A program made the translations under genes and the position numbers. From Vibrio atypicus (GTDB lineage Bacteria > Pseudomonadota > Gammaproteobacteria > Enterobacterales > Vibrionaceae): a stretch of DNA of 64,000 nucleotides. Under the pieces are notes generated by a model, which worked only from the letters and a program-made list of their open reading frames with translations, was not told the origin of the DNA and searched no databases. Below are positions 37,632 to 46,165 of the stretch, one piece after another. Positions within the stretch are counted from its first letter, which is position 1. Every line of letters starts with the position of its first letter. Location: NCBI RefSeq assembly GCF_009811315.1, contig NZ_BLID01000005.1, positions 248,001-312,000 of the forward strand. The letters run 5' to 3'.

Positions 37632-38627
37632 ATGGAATTTAGTCAGTTACTTTCTCGCAAGCAGCGACGCTGGAACTTGTTCACAATCATCATCAGTTCC
37701 GCATTACTGATCCTTAGTCTGTTCTACTTAATGGTGGGTGAGTTATTTATCTCACCGTTTTCTGAAATCACGCCATTGATGGAACAGCTTGTCACTCAAC
37801 TTCGATTACCTCGCTTAATTACCGCTATTGCCATTGGTGCTTCATTAGCTGTCTCTGGCGCAGTACTACAAGTTTTATTGAGCAATGTTCTTGCCGAACC
37901 GGGCGTGCTTGGCATTTCGGGTGGTGCAAGTGTGATGATGGTTTTAGTGCTGTTTTTCTTACCCGCCTTTGCTACGCCGATTGGTTTTATGTTGGCGGCC
38001 GTTGTAGGCGCTTTGTTGTTTACCTTGCTTCTGGTCTCTTTTGCTAAGGCTGCGAGGCTGACCACGACCAGATTGCTGCTTGTTGGCGTTGCTCTAGGTA
38101 TATTGAGTGGTGCAGTTGTCACCTGGGCTTTTTATTTCAGTGATGATCTAAGTCTAAGACAGTTGATGTATTGGTTGATGGGAAGTGTGGGTGGAGCAAG
38201 TTGGCATCATCATATTTTAACGCTCTGCATGATTCCGGTATTAGTTTGGCTCTGCTTAAAAGGGCAGGTGCTGGATAAGTTGATGATGGGCGAACTGCAT
38301 GCGAAACAGCTCGGCATAGATGTAGATGCAGTACGCTGGAAGTTAATACTCGCCGTATCGATTCTTGTGGGCGGGGCAGTCGCGTTAGGTGGCGTGATTG
38401 GCTTTGTTGGTTTAATTGTCCCTCATTTGCTCAGGCTTTCATTAGGTAGTGAGAATCGCTATTTGCTTCCATTATCTGCTTTGAGTGGCGCAGCGCTGTT
38501 AGTGTTTGCAGACATCATCGCCAGAACGGCTCTAGACTCAGCGGAACTGCCGCTAGGGGTTGTGACCACAAGCATTGGCGCTCCTATTTTTATTTGGATG
38601 TTGGTGAAGAATCATGATTCGCGTTAA
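37632..38627 (+). CDS. btuC: Vitamin B12 ABC transporter permease
   Basis: A 331-residue FecCD-family permease with about ten membrane helices, including [15 protein letters not shown] (about 90-104) and [20 protein letters not shown] (about 255-275), the loop that contacts the ATPase. With BtuD it imports cobalamin from the periplasm. The gene overlaps btuD by 14 bases. No cobalamin riboswitch is seen upstream, where the astE terminator lies only 35 bases away. No clear Shine-Dalgarno precedes the ATG. No btuF is in the window. Confidence 0.93.
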   Translation: MEFSQLLSRKQRRWNLFTIIISSALLILSLFYLMVGELFISPFSEITPLMEQLVTQLRLPRLITAIAIGASLAVSGAVLQVLLSNVLAEPGVLGISGGASVMMVLVLFFLPAFATPIGFMLAAVVGALLFTLLLVSFAKAARLTTTRLLLVGVALGILSGAVVTWAFYFSDDLSLRQLMYWLMGSVGGASWHHHILTLCMIPVLVWLCLKGQVLDKLMMGELHAKQLGIDVDAVRWKLILAVSILVGGAVALGGVIGFVGLIVPHLLRLSLGSENRYLLPLSALSGAALLVFADIIARTALDSAELPLGVVTTSIGAPIFIWMLVKNHDSR

Positions 38628-39369
38628 TAGCTTGTCGGTTGGCTCTCGATTACTTCCTCTTTCTTTGGATGTCGATAAAGGGCAGACTTTGCACGTAATT
38701 GGCCCTAACGGCAGTGGCAAAAGTACTTTCCTATCTGCTATCGCGGGTTTATTAGATTGTACCGGAGAGGTTTATTATGGTGATTTGTCGGTAAAAGAGT
38801 CATCAGTTGCTCTTCTGGCAAGTTATCGCGCGTTTTTAAGTCAAAGCGATCGGCCTGCATTTAACTTGATGGTCGCGCAATACTTGGCTTTATCGGTTCC
38901 CAATTCAGCTCAACATGATTCCCGAACTGTCGATGAAGTCGTTGTAGAACTTGCGACCTTGTTAGAGCTGCAAGATAAACTGCACCGCCCAATTCACCAT
39001 TTGTCAGGGGGGGAGTGGCAAAGAGTGCGACTTTGCGCGATATGTTTGCAAGTGTGGCCATCGCTTAATCCTCATGCTCAGTTATTGATATTAGACGAGC
39101 CCGCTGCACCGCTAGATATTGGCCAAGAAAGCTTACTTTATCGGCTCATTAAAAAAGTATCGGATATGGGGATTACTGTTGTTATGTCCAACCATGATCT
39201 CAATAGAACATTGAGTTACGCCGACAAGGTGCTGTTATTGAATAAAGGTGTTGTGCAGCAATATGGACCGGCAGATGAAGTCTTATCAGAAAAGCAGCTC
39301 TCTAGTGTGTTTAACACAGAGGTAATCAAAGCCACTGTAAATGATAAACCTGTGCTGATTTTCAATTAA
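38614..39369 (+). CDS. btuD: Vitamin B12 ABC transporter ATP-binding protein
   Basis: A 251-residue ABC ATPase with complete motifs: Walker [10 protein letters not shown] (about 30-38), signature LSGGEWQRV (about 130-138), Walker [13 protein letters not shown], and the switch histidine in MSNHDLN. It starts inside the end of btuC (14-base overlap) and pairs with it as the energising subunit. The combination with cob genes 4 kb upstream shows that the organism both salvages and remodels corrinoids. Confidence 0.95.
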   Translation: MIRVNSLSVGSRLLPLSLDVDKGQTLHVIGPNGSGKSTFLSAIAGLLDCTGEVYYGDLSVKESSVALLASYRAFLSQSDRPAFNLMVAQYLALSVPNSAQHDSRTVDEVVVELATLLELQDKLHRPIHHLSGGEWQRVRLCAICLQVWPSLNPHAQLLILDEPAAPLDIGQESLLYRLIKKVSDMGITVVMSNHDLNRTLSYADKVLLLNKGVVQQYGPADEVLSEKQLSSVFNTEVIKATVNDKPVLIFN

Positions 39370-39572
39370 CGACGTGGCAGTTTGGTGCAGGGCGCACTCT
39401 TTGAAAGCACTGTAGGCTAGTTAATCCAATTTTTAGTTCTATGACTCTATATAAATCAGTGGGTTAGAGTTAATTATGAAGTTGGCATATCAATCGCAAG
39501 AACATAAGGGATACATTCTCGTTCTTGTTAGGCTTGACGATAAGGATAGCCTCTTTTTTGATAAAGCAGCTT

Positions 39573-39608
39573 CCGTCACTTAGGGGATTCCTTAAGTGGC
39601 GGCTTTTT
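39573..39608 (+). terminator. Plus-strand terminator without an assigned gene
   Basis: CCGTCACTTA and TAAGTGGCGG pair with one G-T wobble around a ten-base loop, followed by CTTTTT. It could end a btuD read-through transcript 204 bases downstream of btuD or an independent small RNA. Confidence 0.75.
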
Positions 39609-39772
39609 ACTTGTCGTCGTTTTTAGCTCGTACTTTAACAGCTGCTCCTCCTGTCTCTGTTCATGTGTTAGATACTAAAGCTAAAATAAGCAACAGTTAA
39701 ATCGCTATCTATTTCCTTCGTCCAACCATCAGTTAATAAATATACTTGAGCTGAAACAAGCCGATAGATACA

Positions 39773-39801
39773 AAAATGCCAGCGATGATCGCTGGCATTT
39801 T
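39773..39801 (-). terminator. Rho-independent terminator of the M48 protease gene
   Basis: AAAATGCCAGC and GCTGGCATTTT around a seven-base loop, with T-runs on the minus strand, 14 bases beyond the stop. Confidence 0.92.
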
Positions 39802-39814
39802 ACGTTTCGTATAT

Positions 39815-41659
39815 CTATATCGAAATAGTTAGCGGCGGCTCTGGCACTTCAAGGAAACACGCAATTACTCGATAAAGTTCACCTTCTGCGACTGTGATTT
39901 TCCCATCGGATTCAATTGCTAAACGGCACGCTTTTACAAACTGGCGTCGTTGCTCCGGTTTAAGCTGAAGTAGCAACTCCAAGGCTGTGCGACTTAATCG
40001 CCAGTTATTGTTGGCACTTTCTAGCGTGGTCTCAGCAAACCCCAAAGAGGAGAGGGCGGTATTAAATGCACGTTGGGCGTCTTGGCACTCAGAGTGTGTC
40101 ACCCACGCCAACTCACGCAGCAGCCAATGTGCGCTTTCCTCTAGCTGTTTTAATGTCTTGTTTTGACGAGTGGAGCCGAATGGAGCGATTAGTTGCTTTT
40201 CTAGCAAGTTAATGACGCACCACTCACCTAATGAGTAGTGATTGTCAGTTTGAGATAACTCACGTAGCACTTCACAAAGGCGACCCTTTTGTCCCTCGCT
40301 TAGTGCTTTAAGCGCTGGTATGGCCAACTCTAGCAGTGGAAGGCGCAAGTGAAGGGGCAGTTCATAATCCAACCACGGCAGTAGCTTCGAGTGTGAGACC
40401 ATTGGAATATGCCCTTTGATCATCTCTCGCTGAATATCGCTGCCGTCAAAGATTAACAGTAAGGCAATAAAGCGGGAGCTATAAGGCTCACGAGCAATAT
40501 CAATCAACTCTTGCGGTAATTGACTGATAAGTTGCTTACCAGTTTCACTAAGCTCTTCAGATGTCTGTCTATTGTCTAGAGGAGCAAAGTCAGCATCTGA
40601 AGCGAAGCCACTCACTTGTTCATTGGTAAAAGCTGAACCTTGATTCTGGCTTGGGCGAAAGAAGTTGCCATCCCAGTTAGGCTCAATACGACGTATTCGC
40701 TCTTCGAGAGGTGGGTGGGTAGCAAAGAACCCAGATAGCTTGCTTTGGCCAAACATCATGTGACTCATTTGATTGCTAGCTTGAGCGTTCAGGCTAGAAC
40801 CAGACGAGTGACCGCCTATCTTTTTCAGGGCACCTGCAATGCCTTGGTCATTACGCGTAAACTGAACCGCACTCGCATCGGCCAAAAACTCACGTTGACG
40901 AGAGATAGCAGCTTTGATCATAGAGCCAAACAAGGTGCCGACCCAACCGAGTACTAGGCAGACGACAGCGATGAGCATGAGGATCATAAAGCCTTTGTCG
41001 GAGTCTGAAGAGCTTCTCGATGCGCGGCTGGTGTGGTGCGTATTGTCTAAAACCAAGTGACCAAAATGCGCGATACAAGTAATGCCAAACAGCACACCAA
41101 TTAAACGTGTGTTCAACCGCATGTCACCGTTCAAGACATGACTGAATTCATGAGCAATGACGCCTTGCAGTTCATCACGGGTAAAGCTATCGAGTGCGCC
41201 TTGGGTTACGCCGATGACAGCATCATCAATACTCATGCCTGCTGCAAAAGCATTGATGCCCCGTTCTTGCGGCATCACATAAACAGGAGGCACAGGAACG
41301 CCTGATGCAATGGCCATCTCTTCAACCACATTTAGCAACTGTCTATGTTTTGTGTCTAAGGTATTCGAAGAAATAAGCTTGCCACCTATGCTTTCTGCAA
41401 CACCACGGCCGCCATTCGATGAAAGCTCAGATAATCGAATCATCGAACTAATGGCCACCACTAATAAAACGCCTGCAAAACAGAGTAGAGCATAGAGAAT
41501 AGCGGTTTGCTGGTCAAAAGGTTCACCAGTCACTCCGTAATAGATACCAATCGACAGGACGCTGACTAAGCCCGTGATGACTAACACTGCTAATGAAAAC
41601 AGAAACACCAAAAGCCCAGTACGCTGACGCGCGGTATCTTGATGATCGAAGAACTTCAT
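39815..41659 (-). CDS. M48 family membrane metalloprotease with TerB-like C-terminus
   Basis: A 614-residue HtpX-related protease. Two membrane helices occur at about 14-40 and 52-73, followed by the zinc motif HEFSH at His170-His174 and two further hydrophobic spans near 185-250. LADASAVQFTRN holds the third ligand region. Unlike HtpX (about 290 residues) it continues for 300 residues of helical sequence, ending in a TerB-like segment (RRQFVKACRLAIESDGKIT, then AEGELYRVI). It is coupled to the upstream lemA by a TAATG overlap, a common pairing. Likely roles are envelope protein quality control; substrates are unknown. Confidence 0.88.
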   Translation of the reverse strand: MKFFDHQDTARQRTGLLVFLFSLAVLVITGLVSVLSIGIYYGVTGEPFDQQTAILYALLCFAGVLLVVAISSMIRLSELSSNGGRGVAESIGGKLISSNTLDTKHRQLLNVVEEMAIASGVPVPPVYVMPQERGINAFAAGMSIDDAVIGVTQGALDSFTRDELQGVIAHEFSHVLNGDMRLNTRLIGVLFGITCIAHFGHLVLDNTHHTSRASRSSSDSDKGFMILMLIAVVCLVLGWVGTLFGSMIKAAISRQREFLADASAVQFTRNDQGIAGALKKIGGHSSGSSLNAQASNQMSHMMFGQSKLSGFFATHPPLEERIRRIEPNWDGNFFRPSQNQGSAFTNEQVSGFASDADFAPLDNRQTSEELSETGKQLISQLPQELIDIAREPYSSRFIALLLIFDGSDIQREMIKGHIPMVSHSKLLPWLDYELPLHLRLPLLELAIPALKALSEGQKGRLCEVLRELSQTDNHYSLGEWCVINLLEKQLIAPFGSTRQNKTLKQLEESAHWLLRELAWVTHSECQDAQRAFNTALSSLGFAETTLESANNNWRLSRTALELLLQLKPEQRRQFVKACRLAIESDGKITVAEGELYRVIACFLEVPEPPLTISI

Positions 41660-42249
41660 TAAAACTCAACCTTCGGCGCTTCTTGAATTGCTTCGGTATC
41701 TGCAAACTCCAACAACTTGCCATCTTGGAAACCAAACATATTGGCAAACAAAACTGGCGGGAAGGTTTGCTTATAAGTGTTGTAACTGGTGACTGAATCG
41801 TTAAATGCTTGGCGAGCAAAGGCGACTTTGTTTTCAGTGCTGGTCAATTCTTCTTGTAGTTGGCTCATGGTTTCATTGGCTTTTAGCTCTGGATAGGCTT
41901 CAACAACCACATTCAATTTTCCTAAGGCATTTTGCAACATACCTTCAGCTTGAGCCAGTTGGCTAATCGCTGCGTCACTGTCTGGCGCATCGCTTGCTGC
42001 TTTCAAACCAGAAATTGCTTGGTTACGGGCTTGAATCACACGCTCAAAGGTTTCTTTTTCATGTTCCATGTAACCTTTTGCTGTACTTACAAGATTTGGG
42101 ATTAGGTCATAACGACGTTTTAGCTGAACCTCAATCTGAGCAAAGCTGTTTTTAAAGCGATTACGTAGCGTCACTAGTTTGTTGTAAATGCTGACAGCGA
42201 ACACCGCAATAAGCAAAATGATGACAATAAAGACAATCAGTGAAGTCAT
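41659..42249 (-). CDS. lemA: LemA family protein
   Basis: A 196-residue protein with an N-terminal membrane anchor (about 2-22) and a long helical bundle: LVTLRNRFKNSFAQIEVQLKRRYDLIPNLV is the family signature, and AYPELKANE is typical of the second half. GGAA precedes the ATG at 42249; a longer upstream frame has no support. LemA proteins are often found with M48 or TPM-domain membrane proteins, as here. The molecular function is unknown. Confidence 0.92.
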   Translation of the reverse strand: MTSLIVFIVIILLIAVFAVSIYNKLVTLRNRFKNSFAQIEVQLKRRYDLIPNLVSTAKGYMEHEKETFERVIQARNQAISGLKAASDAPDSDAAISQLAQAEGMLQNALGKLNVVVEAYPELKANETMSQLQEELTSTENKVAFARQAFNDSVTSYNTYKQTFPPVLFANMFGFQDGKLLEFADTEAIQEAPKVEF

Positions 42250-42884
42250 AGTAAGTTCCAATTTGTAAATGTATTGGTATTTTATATAAGTATTTGAGAT
42301 ATTTAGCAAATTAGTCTTGAGAGTGGTGGCTATTTATCTTGCTAAGAGTCGCAATGATCACAATCTGTATATGGACAAAACTGAGATAGCATCTATTCAA
42401 ACTTAGCTATTCCTGACTAGCTTATTCTATCCCAAGTATTCAAACCTCTTAGGTATTTACGAGGGCACTCCGAGCGATGGGAAGCAAATACTTGGGATAT
42501 TGAAACGATAAAGTATTAATCGGATGGTGACTGGGCACCGTTTCGAGTTGACACCCTATCACTGGGTGCCGACTGTGAAGGTTCTGGACAATTCTGAGTT
42601 AGCAGTTTTGTTAATGTAGCTCTTCTCGGGGGACTTTAGGTATGTAACATGCGATCTAACACCGCTCTAAGTCAACCACGGAAAAACCGACAGTTCAAAC
42701 ATAAAACCAAAGGCAGCTAGCAATCAAAGTACCTGATAGAAGTAACCAACTCAGGGTTTCGTTTGTTTGCCTTCGCTTAGATTTTCACCAACATCGATCA
42801 TACCGACGAGAAAGAGCTGCATTCATGCCAGTCAAGGCACTGAATAACCGCTCAAAGTAGTAATTCGGTGGATCCTAATTTTTC
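42250..42884. other. Gene-poor spacer with inverted repeats
   Basis: This 630-base stretch has no credible gene. It contains a 13-bp perfect inverted repeat at 42428-42440 and 42487-42499, a GGCACC/GGTGCC pair near 42534-42570, and a 51-codon stretch without stops near 42700-42866 but lacking a start. The features suggest decayed mobile or repeat DNA; I could not identify the family. Confidence 0.5.
42428..42499. repeat. 13-bp inverted repeat with 46-base spacer
   Basis: TATCCCAAGTATT and AATACTTGGGATA are perfect complements. The enclosed 46 bases include CGAGGGCACTCCGAGCGATGG. It lies alone in the spacer and looks like a small dispersed palindromic element. Confidence 0.6.
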
Positions 42885-42920
42885 ATAATTGGTTATTGGC
42901 ATATGCCAATAACCAATTAT
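42885..42920. promoter_or_regulatory. 36-bp perfect palindrome upstream of the NifX-type gene
   Basis: The left half ATAATTGGTTATTGGCAT is the exact reverse complement of the right half, centred at CAT/ATG (42902/42903). It ends 35 bases before the start codon, so it is well placed as an operator. No T-run follows, so it is not a typical terminator. Confidence 0.8.
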
Positions 42921-42955
42921 ATAGTGTTCTCCTTACACAGACAAAGGAGAACACT

Positions 42956-43453
42956 ATGTTGTTTGCCATTCCCTGCCGCGAATCTTCTCTTTCCAATCAT
43001 TTTGCCAAAGCCCCTCAGATTATGTTGTGGGATAACCAAACCAATGCCAAACGAATCCTTGAGTTGCCTAAATCATCATCGTGTTGTGGTCACAAGCACT
43101 TTTGGCGCGAGGTATTGCAAGACAATCAGGTGAATGCTGTTGTCGTTCGTTCAATTGGTTCGAATATGCTGAGTACACTGTTTAAGCTCAATGTTCGTGT
43201 TCTAAGTGCACCGCGTGGATTCTCTCTGGAGAATTTTGATGAAAACCAATTAACTCCAGTTACTCAAATTGAATTTGCTCGGCCCTCAGCGAATAAAAAT
43301 AAAGCAAACTGTTCTGCTGCGATTGGTATGCGAAAAGCATATAGTGAAGTAAGAGTAACAGGATCTCGAAAACTCACTAATAAGCTTTCGCCACAAGCGA
43401 TGAATCACTTGGCAAAAGCGTTTAAGCTAATCGACCAACAAGAGAAAAAATAA
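42956..43453 (+). CDS. NifX/NifB-type iron-molybdenum-cofactor-binding domain protein
   Basis: A 165-residue protein starting MLFAIPCRESSLSNHF, the opening of the dinitrogenase iron-molybdenum-cofactor (NifX/NafY/orange-protein) fold, with AVVVRSIGSNMLSTLF in the second half of the domain. A CCGHKHFW motif near residues 43-50 could bind metal. No nitrogenase genes are present. AAGGAG lies six bases before the ATG; an upstream in-frame TTG would run through the 36-bp palindrome and is rejected. It overlaps the next gene by one base, so they are probably co-expressed. Confidence 0.82.
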   Translation: MLFAIPCRESSLSNHFAKAPQIMLWDNQTNAKRILELPKSSSCCGHKHFWREVLQDNQVNAVVVRSIGSNMLSTLFKLNVRVLSAPRGFSLENFDENQLTPVTQIEFARPSANKNKANCSAAIGMRKAYSEVRVTGSRKLTNKLSPQAMNHLAKAFKLIDQQEKK

Positions 43454-43659
43454 TGATTTACCTAATCAGCTTTGCGATTTTTCTGGTTATTGTGGTCTTA
43501 ATGGCGATAGGCGTAATGCTAAAAGGTCAAACGATACAAGGCAGTTGTGGTGGGCTAGCTAGTATTGAAATAGAAAGAGAGTGCAACTGCGTCGAAGCGT
43601 GCGATGAACATGTGCATGTACTTCACCAAATACAGGAACCGCAGGCATCAGGCTATTAG
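43453..43659 (+). CDS. NqrM-like four-cysteine membrane protein
   Basis: A 68-residue protein with one N-terminal membrane helix (about 2-23) and four cysteines spaced as in NqrM (DUF539): GSCGGLASIEIERECNCVEACDE. NqrM is needed to mature Na+-translocating NADH:quinone reductase, probably by delivering iron for a buried centre. True nqrM genes sit beside nqrF/apbE; here no nqr gene is near, so this looks like a paralogue. It overlaps the NifX-type gene by one base, linking it to metal-cofactor handling. Confidence 0.8.
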   Translation: MIYLISFAIFLVIVVLMAIGVMLKGQTIQGSCGGLASIEIERECNCVEACDEHVHVLHQIQEPQASGY

Positions 43660-43660
43660 G

Positions 43661-43942
43661 CTATGGCTCGCGACTAAACATGAGTGCCTGTCCATGAACT
43701 AAGCTCTGAGCTACTTTGGAACGAGCACGCTTTATGATATTGCCAAATGTCTGCCTAGAGACTCCCATACTAGCAGCTGCTTCTGCTTGGCTGAGATCTT
43801 CGAGATCGGCCAAGCGCAGAGCTTCAAGTTCCTCGGCCAACAGCTCAACTTTATCGAGTTGGGAAAGAGGCACGCCATTAGGTTTAAAACTCTCGTATGG
43901 TGCGCTTCGGCAAATGTTGCGCTCTTTTTTTGGTCTTGCCAC
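43661..43942 (-). CDS. DUF134 family HTH protein
   Basis: A 93-residue protein beginning MARPKKERNI with the DUF134 pattern: an N-terminal Pro-rich segment, ELEALRLADLEDLSQAEAA, and a sigma-70-region-4-like helix-turn-helix ASMGVSRQTFGNIIKRARSKVAQSL. Members are putative DNA-binding regulators often found beside NifX/orange-protein genes. The start codon is GTG with GGTG eight bases before it. It converges on the NqrM-like gene with one base between them. A role at the 36-bp palindrome is an inference. Confidence 0.87.
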   Translation of the reverse strand: MARPKKERNICRSAPYESFKPNGVPLSQLDKVELLAEELEALRLADLEDLSQAEAAASMGVSRQTFGNIIKRARSKVAQSLVHGQALMFSREP

Positions 43943-43991
43943 TTTGTTTACACCTCTAGTTTTATCGTCTTTTCTAACTGAGTAGTATTGT

Positions 43992-44387
43992 ATGTCTATT
44001 TATATCCCCAAAAATCACCAACAATGTGCTGTTTGCTGCCAGCCTTTTTTCAACGATCATAGTGCCATCCACTTTGAGTTGACGGCTGACGGAGGTGTTG
44101 TGGGGCAAATTGTACCAACTAAAAAAGTGCAAGGCTATCAAGGTGTCATGCAGGGCGGTGTGATTGCTACATTGCACGATGCAGCAATGACTCATTGCCT
44201 ATTCGCTCGTGATGTTTGCGCTATGACAGCTCGACTTGATGTTCGCTATATCAAGCCAATCCCTCTCAACTCAGTAATTCAGCTTCAGGCTCATTGCTTG
44301 ATGGAAAAGAGAGGTATGTATTTAATGCAGAGTCGCATTTTTATCGGGGAGGACTGTTACTCAGCTGCTGAAGCCAAATTTATGTAA
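43992..44387 (+). CDS. PaaI-type hotdog thioesterase
   Basis: A 131-residue hotdog-fold protein with the PaaI signature YQGVMQGGVIATLHDAAMTHCLF (about 53-75), including the Asp within the central helix that acts in acyl-CoA hydrolysis. Two cysteines near the N-terminus (QCAVCCQ) are unusual for the family. It is divergent from the DUF134 gene, sharing a 49-base gap. Substrate unknown; a link with the metal-cofactor genes is by proximity only. Confidence 0.85.
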   Translation: MSIYIPKNHQQCAVCCQPFFNDHSAIHFELTADGGVVGQIVPTKKVQGYQGVMQGGVIATLHDAAMTHCLFARDVCAMTARLDVRYIKPIPLNSVIQLQAHCLMEKRGMYLMQSRIFIGEDCYSAAEAKFM

Positions 44388-44608
44388 TACCCTAGACATA
44401 TTTGAGATGCTTACAATCGCGTTGTGAGACAACACTGTACTAAACTTCAATGTGACTACTCAAATGGCATTCTGTGGAGAGTGATTTAGCTTAGAAATAT
44501 ATACCAACTACCAGACCCAGAAATATTATATTTACTAATCTAAATTATTTTGGGGCAATAATGAGTTGCTTTAGCCACCACCATCGAAAGCTCTTTTTAC
44601 TGGCTTGG

Positions 44609-45610
44609 TTAGAAATCGAATAGCATGTCGAAAAAGAGTTGTCTTGCTTCTGAACTATTGTCACGATGTGTCACGTATTCGACATGGGTGTTCGTGCTCG
44701 CTGATGGTGACAGTTTGACGCTCCAAAGCGCGTTGAATTGATTCGGTACCATTGAATATCGTACATCGATGATATGTCGTTCGTCGTCGGGGGATCTCGC
44801 GAGAAATCTGTTTGAAAACTCACTGAAACGAGCAATGTCTTTGGCTTGTTGCGAATGCGGGTCAAGCCACGGCAAATCCCGGTTTAGGTCTAGCTTTAGG
44901 ATGGACTCGCCTGGGTATTTTTTTATTGAACGAGCAACTCGAATGGCATCAACATGGTAGCTCTCCTCCGTTTCATAAATCACTTTCCAAACCAAAATAT
45001 TCGCGAAAGTGGGCTTGGCTTCTAATCGAATCGGTACGTGTTGTCGTTCATTCGCTAGTTGCCATCCAGCCGCTTCAGCTCTGTCTCTTTGAATCATGCC
45101 GAGCGTGGGATAAGTTAAAGCCCAAACTACGGCGATACGTGCAAGCCACGCGTTTCGTTTTAGCAGGGTAAATACGAGTAAAATTAATATGGGAAGGGTA
45201 AACGCTGGATCAATCACGGACACAAGATTCCAAGCATAGCGTTCATTCGTTAAAGGCCAAAACAGCTGAGTACCGTAAGAAGTACAAGCATCTAACAACG
45301 CGTGAGTGCTATAACCTAGTGCGCTATAAAGCCAGCTTTGCTGAAATGATAGTTGGTGCTTTTTGCCTAACAGTCGGTGTAAGACCAGAGCGCATAGGAA
45401 ACTGCCAAAAGGTATAAAAAAGAGTGAATGAGTAAACTGTCGATGGAACTCTAAAAAGAGCAAAGGATCGCTTTCAGACCGGATCAAAACATCAAGATCC
45501 GGCGCCATTCCAGCGACTAGCCCAAAGAACCCAGCGACGAGTACGTGTTGTTTTTTGCTCACCGATAGAGAGAGGGACGCGCCGAATACACCTTGCGTTA
45601 GTGGGTCCAT
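44609..45610 (-). CDS. YdjM-like membrane-bound metal-dependent hydrolase
   Basis: A 333-residue inner-membrane protein with the family opening MDPLTQGVFGASLS, APDLDVLIR near 38 and HRQFTHSLFF near 55, then ALGYSTHALLDACTSYG; these His and Asp residues form the predicted metal site of the YdjM/PF04307 family. About four membrane helices are followed by a soluble C-terminal domain. The second of two adjacent ATGs is used for better spacing to GAG. Substrate unknown. Monocistronic. Confidence 0.88.
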   Translation of the reverse strand: MDPLTQGVFGASLSLSVSKKQHVLVAGFFGLVAGMAPDLDVLIRSESDPLLFLEFHRQFTHSLFFIPFGSFLCALVLHRLLGKKHQLSFQQSWLYSALGYSTHALLDACTSYGTQLFWPLTNERYAWNLVSVIDPAFTLPILILLVFTLLKRNAWLARIAVVWALTYPTLGMIQRDRAEAAGWQLANERQHVPIRLEAKPTFANILVWKVIYETEESYHVDAIRVARSIKKYPGESILKLDLNRDLPWLDPHSQQAKDIARFSEFSNRFLARSPDDERHIIDVRYSMVPNQFNALWSVKLSPSASTNTHVEYVTHRDNSSEARQLFFDMLFDF

Positions 45611-45787
45611 CATTAACTCATTGATTATGTATTAATTAATAGTAGATGATTGTCTGAGCTTCACCACTAAAATGCCAGTAATACGAGTGAATGTCCGCAT
45701 ATTGCCATCCACTCAGAAGCTCAATTTCTACCACGTTTTTCCTCTGATAGTGATAGAATCTCCGCATCAGAATTATCGAGAATCTTT

Positions 45788-46126
45788 ATGTTTATCCATC
45801 ATGTTAACGACATCGACTGGCTGGTGATTACAGCTTTTGAAGAACTGAAACCGATGTTTATCGAAGATGCCGGTCCAATCCCTTCTTATTTTTCTACCAG
45901 CAGTGAATTGAGCCTGATTGATCAAGCCAAACGTAGCTATGGATTCTTACCGACACTCCGAGGTGTGATCACTGATACCGGCACGTATCAAAGCAAAGAT
46001 CTCGAAGAAGATTTGAACCCGCAGCTTGCATGCCTAGTTGAAGGGCGTGGTCGGGTGTTCATCTATCACGGCGGCTACGTTGCTTTTGTAGACGATGAGC
46101 AAACCTTTATCACCCGTATGGACTGA
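45788..46126 (+). CDS. Conserved hypothetical protein next to the patatin gene
   Basis: A 112-residue soluble, acidic protein (MFIHHVNDIDWLVITAFEEL) without a recognised domain. It has no signal peptide or membrane helix. The reading frame uses normal codons and lies 40 bases ahead of the patatin-like gene in the same direction, so co-transcription is likely. GAGAA before the ATG is a weak ribosome site. I do not recognise the family; function unknown. Confidence 0.65.
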   Translation: MFIHHVNDIDWLVITAFEELKPMFIEDAGPIPSYFSTSSELSLIDQAKRSYGFLPTLRGVITDTGTYQSKDLEEDLNPQLACLVEGRGRVFIYHGGYVAFVDDEQTFITRMD

Positions 46127-46165
46127 AACTTACCCAAAAAACTCATGACTTAAAGGATTCATTCG

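Larger units (their letters stand above)
39370..39814. other. Gene-poor gap with two terminators
   Basis: This 445-base gap holds an unexplained plus-strand hairpin terminator at 39573-39608, a possible 35-codon frame at 39476-39583 that ends inside it, and the terminator of the M48 gene at 39773-39801. Nothing else is recognisable. Confidence 0.5.

Noticed and set aside
42666..42866. A 51-codon stop-free stretch ending PVKALNNRSK
   Set aside because: It is preceded by a stop, has no start codon or ribosome site for a protein of that length, and matches no transposase I recognise.
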